A stretch of DNA of 64,000 nt, from positions 8,101,371 through 8,165,370 of the forward strand of contig JAGGNK010008781.1 in NCBI GenBank assembly GCA_017590115.1. The letters are read 5' to 3'. The notes below the pieces were generated by a model. That model was given only the letters and a program-made list of their open reading frames with translations. It searched no databases and was not told the DNA's origin. Every line of letters starts with the position of its first letter. Within the stretch, counting starts at the first letter, position 1. This document shows positions 24,501 to 36,486 of this stretch, in pieces. The stretch comes from Montifringilla adamsi. Taxonomy: Eukaryota; Chordata; Aves; Passeriformes; Passeridae. Made by a program: the position numbers and the translations under genes.

Positions 24501-26680
24501 AGAGAGCAGATGGTGCTCCCTTGGGTGCAATTTCAGGAGAAGCCTTGCATTCTGCACTTCTCGACGTCTGTTTTACCCGCACAGGTTTAATGCTATAAGA
24601 GCTCTGTATTTTTTTTTTCCTTTGGCAATGGAGTCACAAGCACACTCTACGCTAGCCCAGTGTAAGATGTTGCTGGCACGCGTCATGACCCTTCCCGTTT
24701 TGAACAAGCAGGGAGAATACAAGGGGAGTAGGACAGGTGATTAAACAAGTGCCTATGCGATTGTTTTCCCGCATGATCTTCCGTGTGCCCGCCGAAGCCA
24801 GCTACCGAGTTTGATGGGTTTGTACTAGGATGGGAACTGCTGAGAATGCATTACGGCTTGTTTCTCTCGCAGTGTCAGCAGCCGGACAGGGCCGAAAGCC
24901 CTTTCACAAGCCGTAGAAAAGCACGAATAGAACACCCCTAAGCACTAAGGCCTCCGGGCGTCCTTGATGCGATAAGCACTCAGGGCCCCCGAGAGCCTGT
25001 CAGCTCCCTCTCCCGGGCAGGTACTGACTGAGTCGCCGCTATGTTTTCTCGGCACAAGAAGGAACAAGGATTCAGTTTTGCAGCCTTTTGGGCTCTTGAG
25101 CTACTGGGCTTTAAACTTGCCGCCTGGCCAGAGGAAGGCGGGTGAAGATAGCGGTGGAACGGCCCTCTCCGCCCACCCATCGGGCACAGGCACTGCCCAA
25201 CGCAGCCCCGTCCCTGGGCGTCGGTCCCGCCGCTCCCAGCCGCCCCAGGGCTCTTCCACGGGAGACGCGCCGCGCCCAGGCTCTGCCGGGGCACGGGCTC
25301 TGCCCGCAGCGGGGGGCTCCGGCGGGGCCGGCGCACACCGTGGGACCTCCCCGCTCCCTCCACGCCCCGCTGCGGCGGGCGAGGCTGAATAAAGAGACGC
25401 CGATCGTGCCCGGCAGAGAGGAGACGAGAGGGATGGTGGCAGAGTGAGCCGTGAGAACAATTTCTTTACGAGAATAAGGGTGTCCTGGCAGCACCCAAGG
25501 ATCGCCGTTAGCAGCAGCTGGCACGCAAATACTGGTACCCGGAATCCCTGAAGGCTCCTGTGCGAGAGCATCTTTCCGCTAGACATGAAAGAGTATCGGC
25601 AGGCAGCGGATGCTGAGAAACCCAAATTGCACCGCCAGGCAGACATGAAGGAAAAAAAAAATACATTATTTTGGCACGTGAACAAAGCCCTCGGCAATAA
25701 CCGCGCTGGTAGGAAGGGGAGCTGGACCCGCCGCTTGCTGTCCCCACTGAGGACAGCTGGTGGGTTGCGATGTGGGTGACCCACGAAGCCAGCGGGAGCT
25801 GCATCCCCGCAGGATGGCTGGGAGAATTCTCGCAGCGGCTCGCAAACCGATATCGTGGCGGTAAGAGATGGCAGCTCGGCTTTCATCCTCATGCCAAAGT
25901 GAATCCTCGGCGGATGGCACAGGATCTACTCCAGGGGAAGCGGTCCAGCAAGAGCCGAGGAGAGCCAGGTGAGCTACGTTAGGGATAAGAGATATTCCTG
26001 TAACTAGCACTGACGTGCAGCCTGTTCTAGTTAGGAACAGATAGTTTCGTTTTAGCTTTTACTGCCGAGATCTTGCGAAATGCAATGCGTTTTTTTGTAC
26101 ATGACAGGACAAGGAGAGCTCCCTTTTTAACGATCCTTTTTTGCGTTTTCTTCCCCCACCGAGCAGAAACCGGTATTTAATTTCACAATACAGATAATAG
26201 CCTTAAATGTACACTGTAAGCAAACAGACTTCATCCTTGGCCGCACTTCAACGATCCTAAAGAAAAATAGTAAACAGAAACGCTTGAAGCACCGCTTCAG
26301 AGCTTATGCCAATGTTTTAAACTTCCCTTCTAATAACCGAGCAGTACATGACTTGGCAGAGCGCACCTAAGGAGGCACGGCCGCACGGGCGGTCTTGCAG
26401 CAGCTGATCGCCTTAGCAGTGTAACGCGGGGGAAGCGGATGTTATTTGTTTCCCCCCGAAGAGTATAAATCTGCGGCGATCAAAGCTGCGCTGCTGCAAC
26501 CCTGCCGGGCTGCCAGAGGCACACGGCTCGCAGGCAGGCAGGCAGGCAGCGCTGGGGAGCGGCGCGGCAGGCGGAGGAGCAGCGCTGACTAGCGGCCGCG
26601 GCTCCCGCCTCCAGCTCCGCGACAGCGAGACGCGCCCGCCCCTCTCACCTTAGGGCCCCGCTCTCATCCACCCCACGCAA
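21600..26680. promoter_or_regulatory. Chain of CpG-rich blocks without a recognised gene
   Basis: Five CpG-rich blocks occur within 5 kb, separated by neutral sequence. The last, at 26360-26680, holds a plus-strand TATAAAT at 26464-26470 followed by CpG-rich sequence and a CAGG repeat at about 26530-26549. The density suggests active regulatory chromatin or a non-coding transcript start. No coding product can be assigned. Confidence 0.4.
26464..26470 (+). promoter_or_regulatory. TATA-like element in CpG island
   Basis: TATAAAT sits within a CpG-rich block, which would place initiation near 26495 on the plus strand. The product, if any, is unknown. Confidence 0.35.
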
Positions 26681-29600
26681 GTTTTTATCCAGCTCACCCA
26701 CAGGGCTGTTCCCTAGGCAGGACAGGGTAGCCGCCAGCATTTAAGCGCACAGAAGAGAAGCTGTCGTGTAGGGGCTGTCTGCGGGAAGGCGGCTGAAGCC
26801 AGCCCGACCCTTCCAGGCTGCGGCGGCCGGGCAGGCGGAGATGGGGCTGTGACGGCATCAGCAGAAGAAAAATAACTTCGGGCACTTACTGCGTCTTATG
26901 ATCAGCTGTGGTTTGAGTTTCACTTAGAGTCACGCCACCTACTTTGATTTTCAGTACAGCACACACTTGTACTAATAATGAGTACTCCCAGAAAATGAAG
27001 CCGAGGTGGATAAATACAGAACCATCACGAGGGTCAAGCAAAGAGCCTAAGATCCGAGCCAAAGCTCCACAGTCCTCCACACAGCCAAAGACACCATCAA
27101 CACATGATTTTTACAATTTAAAAAAAGCACACAGGAAGTAATTGCACAGCTTTACAAATTGTACACATTCTGATTAATTTGTAATGTGTTTCATAAGGGT
27201 TTGGGATCCTTGAGATGTCATACAGCTTCTAACACTTCTTATCCTAATGAAGCAGGACACCATTTTCCCAAAGGACAGGAGACAGATGAATCCCTCACAG
27301 AACAGCAGCTTGAATCAGTATCAGAGCTATCACAGGATTTCACTGTGAACTTTATGCTAATTTAGAATTAGCACAATACCAAATATAGTGAAAAGGCCTT
27401 TATAATCAGTTCAATCTGATGCAATTTAAATAGACAGAAGCATTGAACAGTGCAGCTGCTGAAGTCTACTTTTCAAGGTGCTCACTATATTCCCTCCTTG
27501 CTCATACACACCCAAAATAAACCAGTACTGTCCTCAGAGGAATTGGCTGATCATGTCTTAATCAATTTCCATGCATTAGTGCAATTACAGCAAGTTTGAT
27601 TCAGAAAACAGATGAGAAGGAGCTAATGCTGGGTTTCCCTCTTTTGCACAGAAAATAAAAATAAATTATTATGTGTAAATACCACACAACCTATCAAAGA
27701 ATTTATAAATATGGGAGCACTAAGATGCTTAGAATATCCCTGGAAGGAAGAGGTATGAAATACTTACTCCTTTAGGCTCCTAAGGTTTTTCAAAATGCTT
27801 AAAGTTTATTACTATTTGTGACCTGCATACATAATAAACTCTAAGGTAATGTTCAAATTGCCTTGTGTTTCCTACGTAACTCCAGGTTGGTAAGGTTTAA
27901 TGTTTTATTCTTCCTTGAGGAAGAAAACCATCCCCTGTGCTACCTACCTCACAGGATAGAACCAAGCACAGTGAAGAGGAAAGCACTTCCTTAGCTTCAA
28001 ATATTCCTGTTTAACTTCTTTTCTTGCTTCCTTAAAAAACTAAATGACACAACCACAAGTGCTGTCTTGTAACCCCAAACACATGAGATCCTGAAAGGCA
28101 GCTGATAAACAGCCATGTTATGAAGCAATTATCAAAGATAATTGATTAGTGGCCCAGGGCTGGATTACAGGAGACGTTTTTAAAGAGAAAATTGCAAAAC
28201 CAAAAGGGCACAGAAGCAAACTCAAAACTAGGAAAGGGGCATTAGCATCAGACACCCTACATACACAAATCTCTGATAGGCTCTCAGCTGCCAGCAGGGA
28301 ATTCAGCAAAGAGGCAGCAAGGATGCCAGGCAGGGAGGCAGACACCAGCAGGATGCTGCTGCTGGAAGAAGACACTGTTCAGCCTCTGTCTAGGCCAGGT
28401 GTGAAACGTGATGCATCTACAGTGTCAGCTACTGCTTCAGTGCTGGGGAAGGCAGGCAGAAGACACACAAGATTCAGCAAAACCAACAGGCTTAAAAATA
28501 CTGCTACAGTTGTTACAGGTTTGTTTAGACTGTATTTTTTTTGTCTTTAAAAAGATATGCTAATTTAACCTAATAAGAACAGATATACCCAACTAGTATT
28601 CCTAAACACAATAAATTAAATTATGGTTATACCATTTGAATGCAAACACTGGTTTATATTTAGCTTCAACATTCAGAATGAAGAATCAATGAGCAACACA
28701 TCCCTTCCAGCACATTGGAAGAACTAACCAGGTTTCATTCATTCTGACCAAAAAGTCAAAATGTGTGGCAAGCGTTCATATGCAGAGCAGTTGTACAGAG
28801 CTTTAAAGAGCTTCCAGAAATAGAGTAAAAATATCTGTAGGCAGACACTTGCCTAGAAATTAACATATCTAAGGAACTCTTTGTCATTTCATATTGAACT
28901 AGATATATACATATGTGTAAAATGCACTATTTAACAGATTTCAAAGACTGACTAGCAACTATTCCTGCTGAGAACAATTATAAATACAGATCCCTCTAAT
29001 TCTTTCCCCAAAAGCCTTTCTGGTTTCTTAAAGGAGGAGTACAAAGCAACATTGGTGCACCTTTTCAGAGAGTTCTTGTAATAAAAAAGCGAGAAACAGG
29101 AAAGCACCTGTTCCTTCTCATTTGAGAGAATTATTTTCTGCTAGCAGCAGAAGACAAAATAAACAGGGTTAATTTAACCTTGAAGCATACAGAGAATTTT
29201 GAAAGGAGATATAAAATTTATCACTTTAAAAGAAAGGAAAATAAAGAAACAAAACAGCATTCCCAACTTTTATATCTACATCTCTCAGTATTTCACGTTT
29301 TACCCTACAGCCCCAACAGCTTTAGACAGTAAAATCATATGGAAAACAAACACCACCACACAGCAATACAAAAATAGATTCTCCAAGTCTCTAACCTCAC
29401 CCATGGGGGCAGGACTGAAAAGTTGAATTATGAGCAGCCAAAATAAATAAAAACACCTGAATCACACTCTGAAATCTCAGTGCTTGCACAGAAGCACAAG
29501 CCATCATTTTTCACAGCTACAATTTTTGCACTTCCTACATTAACATGACTTTTGCAGCCAGAATTCAGCATGCAAGGGGTACCAATAATTCTTGAAGTAC

Positions 29601-31695
29601 TATATTAGAGCTTTCCAAAGTAAGGTGTACTTCAACCAGCCTTATTTGAAAGCCCTTCAGACCACCACTTACAGTGATAAAAACTGGGGGAAAAAATCCC
29701 AACCAAACAAAATCCCCTCAACTATTGTGACACACATCCAAGTGAAATATTTAGGCTAAGTGACTTGCACACTTTGGTCAGAATCAGAGGTGGAGGAAAC
29801 TCAGTTCACATGAATATTGTTGAACATGTCTTTTTAAATAAGGCATTCATGGGTATATTTGTGTGTGGCAGCTTGGTTTTTTAGAAACAAAAGGTACAAA
29901 TGTTTTTTCAAAACAGAACATAAGAAAGTAAGCAACAAGGACTAAAAGTCAGTTTTTTTGCAGTTTCACCAAACCAATTTGGTTCAAATCCAGAACAGAA
30001 AGCCAAAGGTCCAGTGAGATCCCACTCAAGCATAACAAATAAGACTGAACACCACCTCTGCCAGGGACAGAAACATTGAGGCACAGACAGGCATTGGGTG
30101 GGGATGGTACCTGGCACACAGACCGAGATGAGCCCCACAGCTCTACCCCTTCTCAGCCAATTTAGTATTCCACAGGCGCACAAACACTAAGCCCATACGG
30201 TGTAGGCACAAAGCATTTTAGCTCTTATTGAACTTAGAGAACTCATTGCCAAGACTATTTATTCCTCCTGTCAAATGCCATCACATTTTTTGTTTATGTA
30301 TATACCACCTTCAAAAGAAAAGCTCTCATTAATAAGGGAAAAGCTTGTTTATGCAGGTTTGTTTTGTTATTAAATAGTTATCCTTTTATAGCTGTAACCT
30401 CAATACCAATTAGTCAGGAGTAGAAGTGAACCTGAAATATTGATCACAGGAAAGTTTACTTCTAATACAAAACAGCAAAAGCCATCTATCTAATCTCCAA
30501 AATGCCTACAATCCTTAAATACACACATGCAACTAAAATTACTAGAAAAATATTCTTACCTTTTCCTTTGAAGAAAAATAGCAAGGTACACAGAAATGCT
30601 GTTACAGAGGTTCCCTTTTCCATAGGGCTTGGACAGATCTTCCCTAGCAGGAAATCCTTAAATAAAGCCTGGAGCCTGCCTGGGCAGCACTCCTGCATGA
30701 GGAGCACAGAGCAGCCTGCTGGATTTGTAAAGCTGAACTCAGTTGCCTACTGCACCCTCTCAACACAACACCAACACTGCAGCTCCCAACTGGAGCTGTA
30801 AGAGCAGCAAATCAGTTTCCTGCCTTTTTAACTGATTGACTAATGAGCACTGTAATCAGTAAACAATTTGCACATGGAAACAAGAACACCTGAATGTTCT
30901 GACTTTTCTCACTCATTCCTTGACTTTGCAATTTGAGACAAAATCACAAATACATGGTATTTTGAATTTTAATCAGTATTTCCAGTAACACTGTGTAAAA
31001 AATCCACTGAAGAATTAATTTCTTTCCACAGAGGAGCACAGAAATTCTTAACTTGCTCAGTGAAGATTCCTTGCTAGCACTCCAGTGCATACCACTCTGT
31101 CAGAAATCCATGACCAAACCATTGTTTCAGATTTTTTTTGCTCTTCCGGATTCACATATAAAAAGCCCCACAGAGGTGTATGCCTCACTATTTATTCACC
31201 TGCATTGTCATACTGATGTTGTAGAGTGACACAGAAGTAAGCCAAATTTAACCGTTCCTTTACACCATAAGAAACTCTGTAAAATTCTAATCTTAATTAA
31301 GCAAGCAGCAGTTTTCTGCACCTGTTCATAGAGCAGAGCAGCCTTACCAATGGACAATCAGCTGTACCACCACTACTAGAACATCTGAATTTCTTGGACA
31401 AAGTATTAAAATTTTGTCTTCTTACTCCAATATAAACAATATTTTCAAGTCTTCCAATACAATACAGATTGAAACTCTCATAAGACATTAGATGCAATTT
31501 TCAAATGGATACTTTTTTTAAACTCAAAGACTAGATAGTTGACTGCAAGTCATTCAAAAACCACCATATTTCAGAACCATTTTTCTGTTTCTACACACAA
31601 TCCATCTCCTCATCAATAACAATCTTTCACTAGGATGTAGAAATCAGTTTCTAAATATTTAATTATAGCTGGAAAAATACTACAAAATACAAAGT

Positions 31696-31701
31696 TTTAT
31701 T
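31696..31701 (-). terminator. SDF2L1: SDF2L1 poly(A) signal
   Basis: On the minus strand AATAAA occurs at 31701-31696, about 340 bases past the SDF2L1 stop codon, followed by T- and TG-containing sequence. It gives a short 3' UTR of about 350 bases, reasonable for this gene. Confidence 0.7.
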
Positions 31702-32039
31702 GTACTTGAGACTAGAGAAAAGTATTACTTTCGTTTTTTCATTTCCTTCGAATTCGAGAAAAAGTAACAAGCAAACAAATGACAACAAAACCTAACAGAT
31801 GTATGAACTAGTTTCACCAATAAAGCTTGGAAATTCAGAAAGGACTTCACCAAATAAATGTCAGTGGCTGAACCTGGCAGAAGCCATTCCCCACAGAAGT
31901 GCTGCATTCCTAGAATGAACTAATGCCCTTCAGTAACACAGAAAATCAGTCACTCAGGCAAGGCAGGACTTAGAAGAGACCAAGGATTAGCATCTCCAGA
32001 CACTGGAGTCAAACGAAGCATTTTGGATCCCGTGTCAAT

Positions 32040-32318
32040 TCAGAGCTCATCATGTTTTGCAGGGTCCAGACTGGGTTTGATGAAGACTCCCTCCATGGCT
32101 TTCCAGTAGTTGTGGTGGTTGGCAGCAGGCATGCCATGAACTTCCCGCTGGCCTCTGATGGGGTGGCCGTACTGCTCCCCCGTGATGGACAGGAACACCT
32201 CCGTCCCCACGTGCTTGAAGCGCACGGCATCCTCCCGCTCCCAGTAAGTCCCACTGCACTGCACAATCCAGAAATCCAGGTCATCTCCTTCGCCATCATC
32301 CCCAAAGGCACTTACTTC
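32040..32318 (-). CDS. SDF2L1: SDF2L1 coding exon 3, ending in HDEL
   Basis: This exon holds residues 123-214. The acceptor is CTCTAACAG before base 32318. It starts EVSAFGDDGEGDDLDFW and ends with residues HDEL and TGA. Confidence 0.97.
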   Translation of the reverse strand, partial: EVSAFGDDGEGDDLDFWIVQCSGTYWEREDAVRFKHVGTEVFLSITGEQYGHPIRGQREVHGMPAANHHNYWKAMEGVFIKPSLDPAKHDEL

Positions 32319-34610
32319 CTGTTAGAGACACAAGCTTCCTGAAGTGAAAGTGTAAGCAAACACCTCCAGGACACACGAACATCAACCAGAGAGTCAGCAG
32401 AGCTCAAAGACGAGGATGGGGAAAGAAGTGTTGCTGTATTGCTTTGCCAACAGTTACTGAAGCCAGAAGCAGTAAGGTTCTACCAGACAATCTGAACAAA
32501 AAGTGCCAACAAACTCCAACCTGTAACCTGAGCAAAAAGGGCTGAAAAAACTCCAAACAAAACCAAACCCCACAATGACAGCTGAACATTCTTACCTTAA
32601 TGACAATATATGAAGTGTCTACACTGAAAAATGAAACTCAGGGAAGGTTTCAGAATCAATCTTTCCCTTAAACAATTCTTTTGAAACGCTATTTTTCCAT
32701 CACTCCTTTTAATAATCAGATTATTGAGACACCCTACACAGAGCTGAACCTTATTGTTTCAGTCACTTTACTCATGGTGAAAGAAAAATTTTTCCACAAA
32801 GAGTCAGAGCTTCCAAGCGTGAATGTAACAACCTCTACACAGCCTGATGGAAGACTGACATGACTAACAACAAACATCTTCCAACAACTGCATTATTTAT
32901 GAGAGATTTTCCATCTTGGAGAAGTATTTGTTCTGGGGCTGAACTACAGTTAGAAATTACACTCTTCTAGATATGTACAAAATTATAATTAAGTATGATT
33001 GCAAGAGCAGTTCAGTTTTCCTGTGGAAGCAGGACAGAAGGATATGAACAGTGAAATGAAATAGGGATAGCAAGAAGACAACTGAGACTAATAGACTGGA
33101 TCACCAAGGAACATGGACATAGGAATGCCTAAAGTTATAACACATGACTAGTTGCCTGGCTCTAGAGCAATCTTCACAATGTTGAGGGAGATATTCAATC
33201 TCCTGCATCTAGAAAACAACAAACATTTCAGAACAGCCTTCCCAGCAGCAATGGTGCAGAAAAAGAAAAAAAAAAAAGCAGATTTGTTAAAAGTACTGTG
33301 AAATACCAATGCTGGCACATACTACATTACCCTTGTCAAGAACTGAAAAACATCATTTTAACATGCAGAAAAGCCTACATCTGGATATGCACAGACATAC
33401 TGCTTCTGGCAGCTGGTACTCAAGCCTGATTCTCCAAAAACCCAAGTAACTGGAGAGCCTATTGTCAATAGCATGCACTACTTGTACAAAAGCTTAAGAT
33501 TTAAACCAACTCACTTGGTTGTTGGAGAGTGGTGATGGGAAGTGATGAGTGTGCAGATTTTTCCCAGTGTTAACGTGGGTAAGTCGTATGGCTTGCCCAC
33601 ATTTCACTGGTGTCCCACGCTGGCAACTGCTGTCACTCTTCCCACGGATCCGCCAGTAGCTGTTGGCATCATCTGAAGCTTCAACTCCTGTCACTGACTG
33701 CTGCCCACTTCCTGTGTGAATAAAATTCAATGACACCAGACTTATCCCCCTTCCCCGGTTCAAAAAGACATGAGAAAACTACAGAAATTTGCTTTAATGT
33801 TGTTATGCCTTCACGTTTACGAGGTGCTTAATTCTCACAGTCCATTTACTGACTGCAAAAGGAATGCAGGTACCAAATAATTTTTCAGATGGAAGCAGTG
33901 AAACACAGCATGTGTTAGCAGATGCAAACTGTCAAAGTTCATGGTGAACACAAGAAAAAAATCTGATCCATGACAGGCACTATTCACACCATCCCACCTT
34001 TATAAAAAACACCATCAAGGTCTTCCTGTTCCCCAACAGACCAACACCTCGTTGCCAGAACAGACACTGGTAAGATACTGCTGAGGGCCTTGACACAGAG
34101 CAGGGCTTACCTCGGGGACAAGGGCAAAGCACTCCTGTCACATCCAGCCTCCAGGGCCCACAAAGCAGCTGACACATCTTCCTGTCCCACAGGCCTCAGC
34201 ATCCCCCTGTCGCTGCCGTGTCTCCAGCCCACCCCTACACCCCATCCCTGGCCTGCCGCTTCCCTCTGCACCAAGGATACGAACCTCGGGACACTCCAGC
34301 TTCCTCCGCCTTCCCCACAACCCTCACTGCTGCCCACCCCCGCCATTTCCCTGTCAGGCACGACCTGTCCCCCGCCGCTTCCTCGGCCCCTCACAGCCTC
34401 TGCCCCGCCATTTTCCAGCTCCCCGGCCAGGCCTTGCTCACCGGAGCCGTACTTGACCTCGTGAGAGTGGAGCCGCACGTTGTGGCGGGTGTTAAGCAGT
34501 TTCAGCACCGAGCCGCAAGTCACGGCGCCCGGTGCCGTCTCCCCGCCGTGGCACAGCCCGGGCAGCAGCGCCAGGAGCAGCAGCGGGAAGAGGCGGCGGC
34601 TGTCCCGCAT
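32040..34610 (-). CDS. SDF2L1: SDF2L1, stromal cell-derived factor 2-like 1 (complete, three coding exons)
   Basis: The coding exons are 34610-34442, 33711-33515 and 32318-32040. They join in frame with GT-AG introns to 645 bases, or 214 residues (human about 221). Residues 1-22 form a signal peptide with a leucine-rich core. The remainder is MIR-domain sequence, for example NTRHNVRLHSHEVKYGS at 40-56, QQSVTGVEASDDANSYWRIRG across the exon 1-2 region, and TGEQYGHPIRGQREVHG in exon 3. The protein ends in HDEL, an ER retention signal. SDF2L1 is a soluble ER protein that works with ERdj3/DNAJB11 and BiP in chaperone cycling and is induced by ER stress. The start ATG is the one giving the signal peptide. 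An upstream open frame crosses an ambiguous base and is rejected. In birds and mammals it neighbours YDJC and UBE2L3, as here. Confidence 0.98.
32319..33514 (-). other. SDF2L1: SDF2L1 intron 2
   Basis: This 1196-base intron has a short A-run near 33266. No other feature was found in it. Confidence 0.9.
33515..33711 (-). CDS. SDF2L1: SDF2L1 coding exon 2
   Basis: This exon holds residues 57-122. The acceptor is TTCACACAG before base 33711. The donor is CAA followed by GTGAGT, phase 0. The encoded GSGQQSVTGVEASDD is typical of SDF2 and SDF2L1. Confidence 0.97.
33712..34441 (-). other. SDF2L1: SDF2L1 intron 1
   Basis: This 730-base intron is GC-rich near exon 1 and so gives a misleading read-through frame. 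No other feature was found in it. Confidence 0.9.
34442..34610 (-). CDS. SDF2L1: SDF2L1 coding exon 1
   Basis: This exon holds residues 1-56 plus one base: the signal peptide and the first MIR segment. The donor is CCG followed by GTGAGC at 34441, splitting a glycine codon. Confidence 0.97.
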
Positions 34611-35000
34611 CGCGCCGCACCCGGCCGACCCCGCCGCCCCCTCGACCCCGCCGCCACAGCCGCCCTCAGCGCCGCGCTTCCGCTCCCCCGCGCGGGCCCA
34701 GCCACCGCCCCGCCCACTGCCGGGCTCAGCCAATCCCAGCCTGCCCCCCTCCCCGCCGCGCGTCTTCATTGGGCTACAGCGAACCGGCAAGGAGGGAAGT
34801 GGCCAATCAGAGAGCGCGGCGTGGCGNCCCCCCCCCAGTGAGGACGCGAAGGAGAACATCGGGCGCTGCTCCCTCACGGGGCCGGGCCGGGGCTGCGCTG
34901 CCGCCGCCGCCGGGCGCCTTCGCCCCCGGGCCCGGAGCGGCGTCACCTCCGGCTGCTGGGCACCCCCGGGGCAGCGCTCACACGTCTCTGCAGTTTGCCC
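34611..35000 (-). promoter_or_regulatory. SDF2L1: SDF2L1 CpG-island promoter with NF-Y boxes and ERSE-like spacing
   Basis: CCAAT boxes occur at 34730-34734 and 34803-34807 on the plus strand and at 34772-34768 on the minus strand. The last two are each followed, after nine bases, by CGGCG. The ER stress element is CCAAT-N9-CCACG, so both have the right spacing with two mismatches. SDF2L1 is an ER-stress-induced gene in mammals, so these are plausible weak ATF6/NF-Y sites. The block is strongly CpG-rich, as a promoter of this gene should be. Confidence 0.65.
34827..34827. other. Single ambiguous base in a C-run
   Basis: One N stands directly before a run of eight C. Homopolymer uncertainty is likely. 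It lies in the promoter, outside the SDF2L1 coding sequence. Confidence 0.99.
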
Positions 35001-36486
35001 TTGCTGAGAACGTAGGAGGAGAGGCCAGGTCTGTCACTGCTACCCTCTGGTCTAACGTGGTCTGGGCTGTATAAAAATTACAGCCAGGTGAAGCTGAGGG
35101 ATTGTTAAAGGGCCTTGGCGGAAAACGCCCTGTGGGTAGGACCGTGCAGTCCTTATCAGAGCCGGGGAAGGACAAATGTCCTGCCCGCGAGAGCAGCGTC
35201 ACAGACACACCGGCCCAGAGGTCAGAGCGCAGGGACGGGCAGCGCTCAGAGCAGCCTCGGGGAGCCGCACTTGCACTGCCAGGGCAGTCAGCCCCTGCTG
35301 CTCCTTTCAGCCGCGTCCAGCTCAGAGCTGGCAGGCGGCACATTGAGCTCTGCTCCTCCCTGCAGTTCTGGCTCTTAGAATAGAGTAAATATCTACCCAT
35401 TTGGGGGATTTACAGGGAAAAGTAACACAGTGTTGAAAAACAAAGGGAAGTCATGTTTGTGAAGTGACTTGGATGATAATACATTACAGCTCCAGTAATT
35501 TCTGGATTATATTAGAGCTTCTGATTATAGGGCATAAACACTACACAAAGAAGAACTAGAAATGGTTGCCGTAACATTAACGTAACATTTTTGCTTTTGG
35601 ATCCCAAAATTCACCTTCTGTGCTTCAATCTCTTGCAAAGATCTTATAACTAAGAGATTATTAAGCTCTATTCTGTAGAAAAAATCTGCATAAATTAACA
35701 TGGATACAGTCCTTTACTTCGTAGTTTTGCAAACTGAAGAAATACCCCCCCCCCAACAACAACAAAAAAATCTCAATAAGAGGCAACCATTGGCAAAGGA
35801 CACTTGAACTCCTACATAATTCTTTTACCTCTGAAACTGCTCAGTGGGTTGACCCATGTGCCACATCACAGCCTTGTGTGAGTCCCATGTAAAACTGTGA
35901 ATAATTCAAAGTAATTAAAAAGAATAAAAGATTTTGGTCTTGGTGGCAAGGAAACAGGTAGAAGGGCTCCCATCTTGGGACTTACATCTTTGTAATAATG
36001 GTATTTTGTACTTGCAACAGCAAAGAACTAGAACACTGCACTTGATATTACAAGATGATTTAGAAAGCACATTAGTGTTGCTGGGTAGTGCAAACATCAT
36101 AAGATGCTCAGCTGACTCTCTCTTCCACCACTCCTGAAGCTGCAAGGTTTTTCCTGCCCACGTGATACCACTCAATCAAATGGTTAGATTTTTTGTGCTG
36201 GCTTTGGCCTGTTTTCCATAGCTTTACCTACATTTGAGAAAAATCTCTGACTTAAATGCCAGGACAGCATTAAAACAAGCCCAAGTACTAAACACAGGTC
36301 ACATATATTCATGTCTATATACACACAGAGTTTGCTTTCTTCAGGACTTAGAACTCAATTTCTAGTGCTGGAGGTATAAAGCTTTACTCACAGAAAAGCA
36401 AAAGCTCCCCCACTGATAGTCAAATGCCATATTTTTATGTCATTCTAAGCAGCCTTGCTGTTCTAAGAAAGACAGCAACAACCAGT

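Larger units (their letters stand above)
17607..31680. other. Long non-coding interval between the microRNA cluster and SDF2L1
   Basis: About 14 kb has no recognised coding exon. The left half contains CpG-rich blocks at about 21600-22080, 22380-22830, 23400-23860, 24980-25440 and 26360-26680. The right half (27-31.6 kb) is AT-rich. Long frames are present (22492-23148 plus, 25101-25892 minus, 28149-28550 plus), but none resembles a known protein or shows a start and splice structure I could support. PPIL2, the next gene in human synteny, is not seen. Confidence 0.5.

Noticed and set aside
27571..27595. TTAGTGCAATTACAGC resembling a fifth AGTGCAA microRNA
   Set aside because: It has the seed letters but no complementary arm nearby and no match beyond the seed.
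28149..28550. 133-codon plus-strand frame in AT-rich DNA
   Set aside because: Unusually long for its composition, but it has no family resemblance and no exon borders; kept only as a note.
34107..34946. 279-codon minus-strand frame covering SDF2L1 exon 1
   Set aside because: It reads through the exon 1 donor into intron 1 and across an ambiguous base upstream. Only 34442-34610 is coding.
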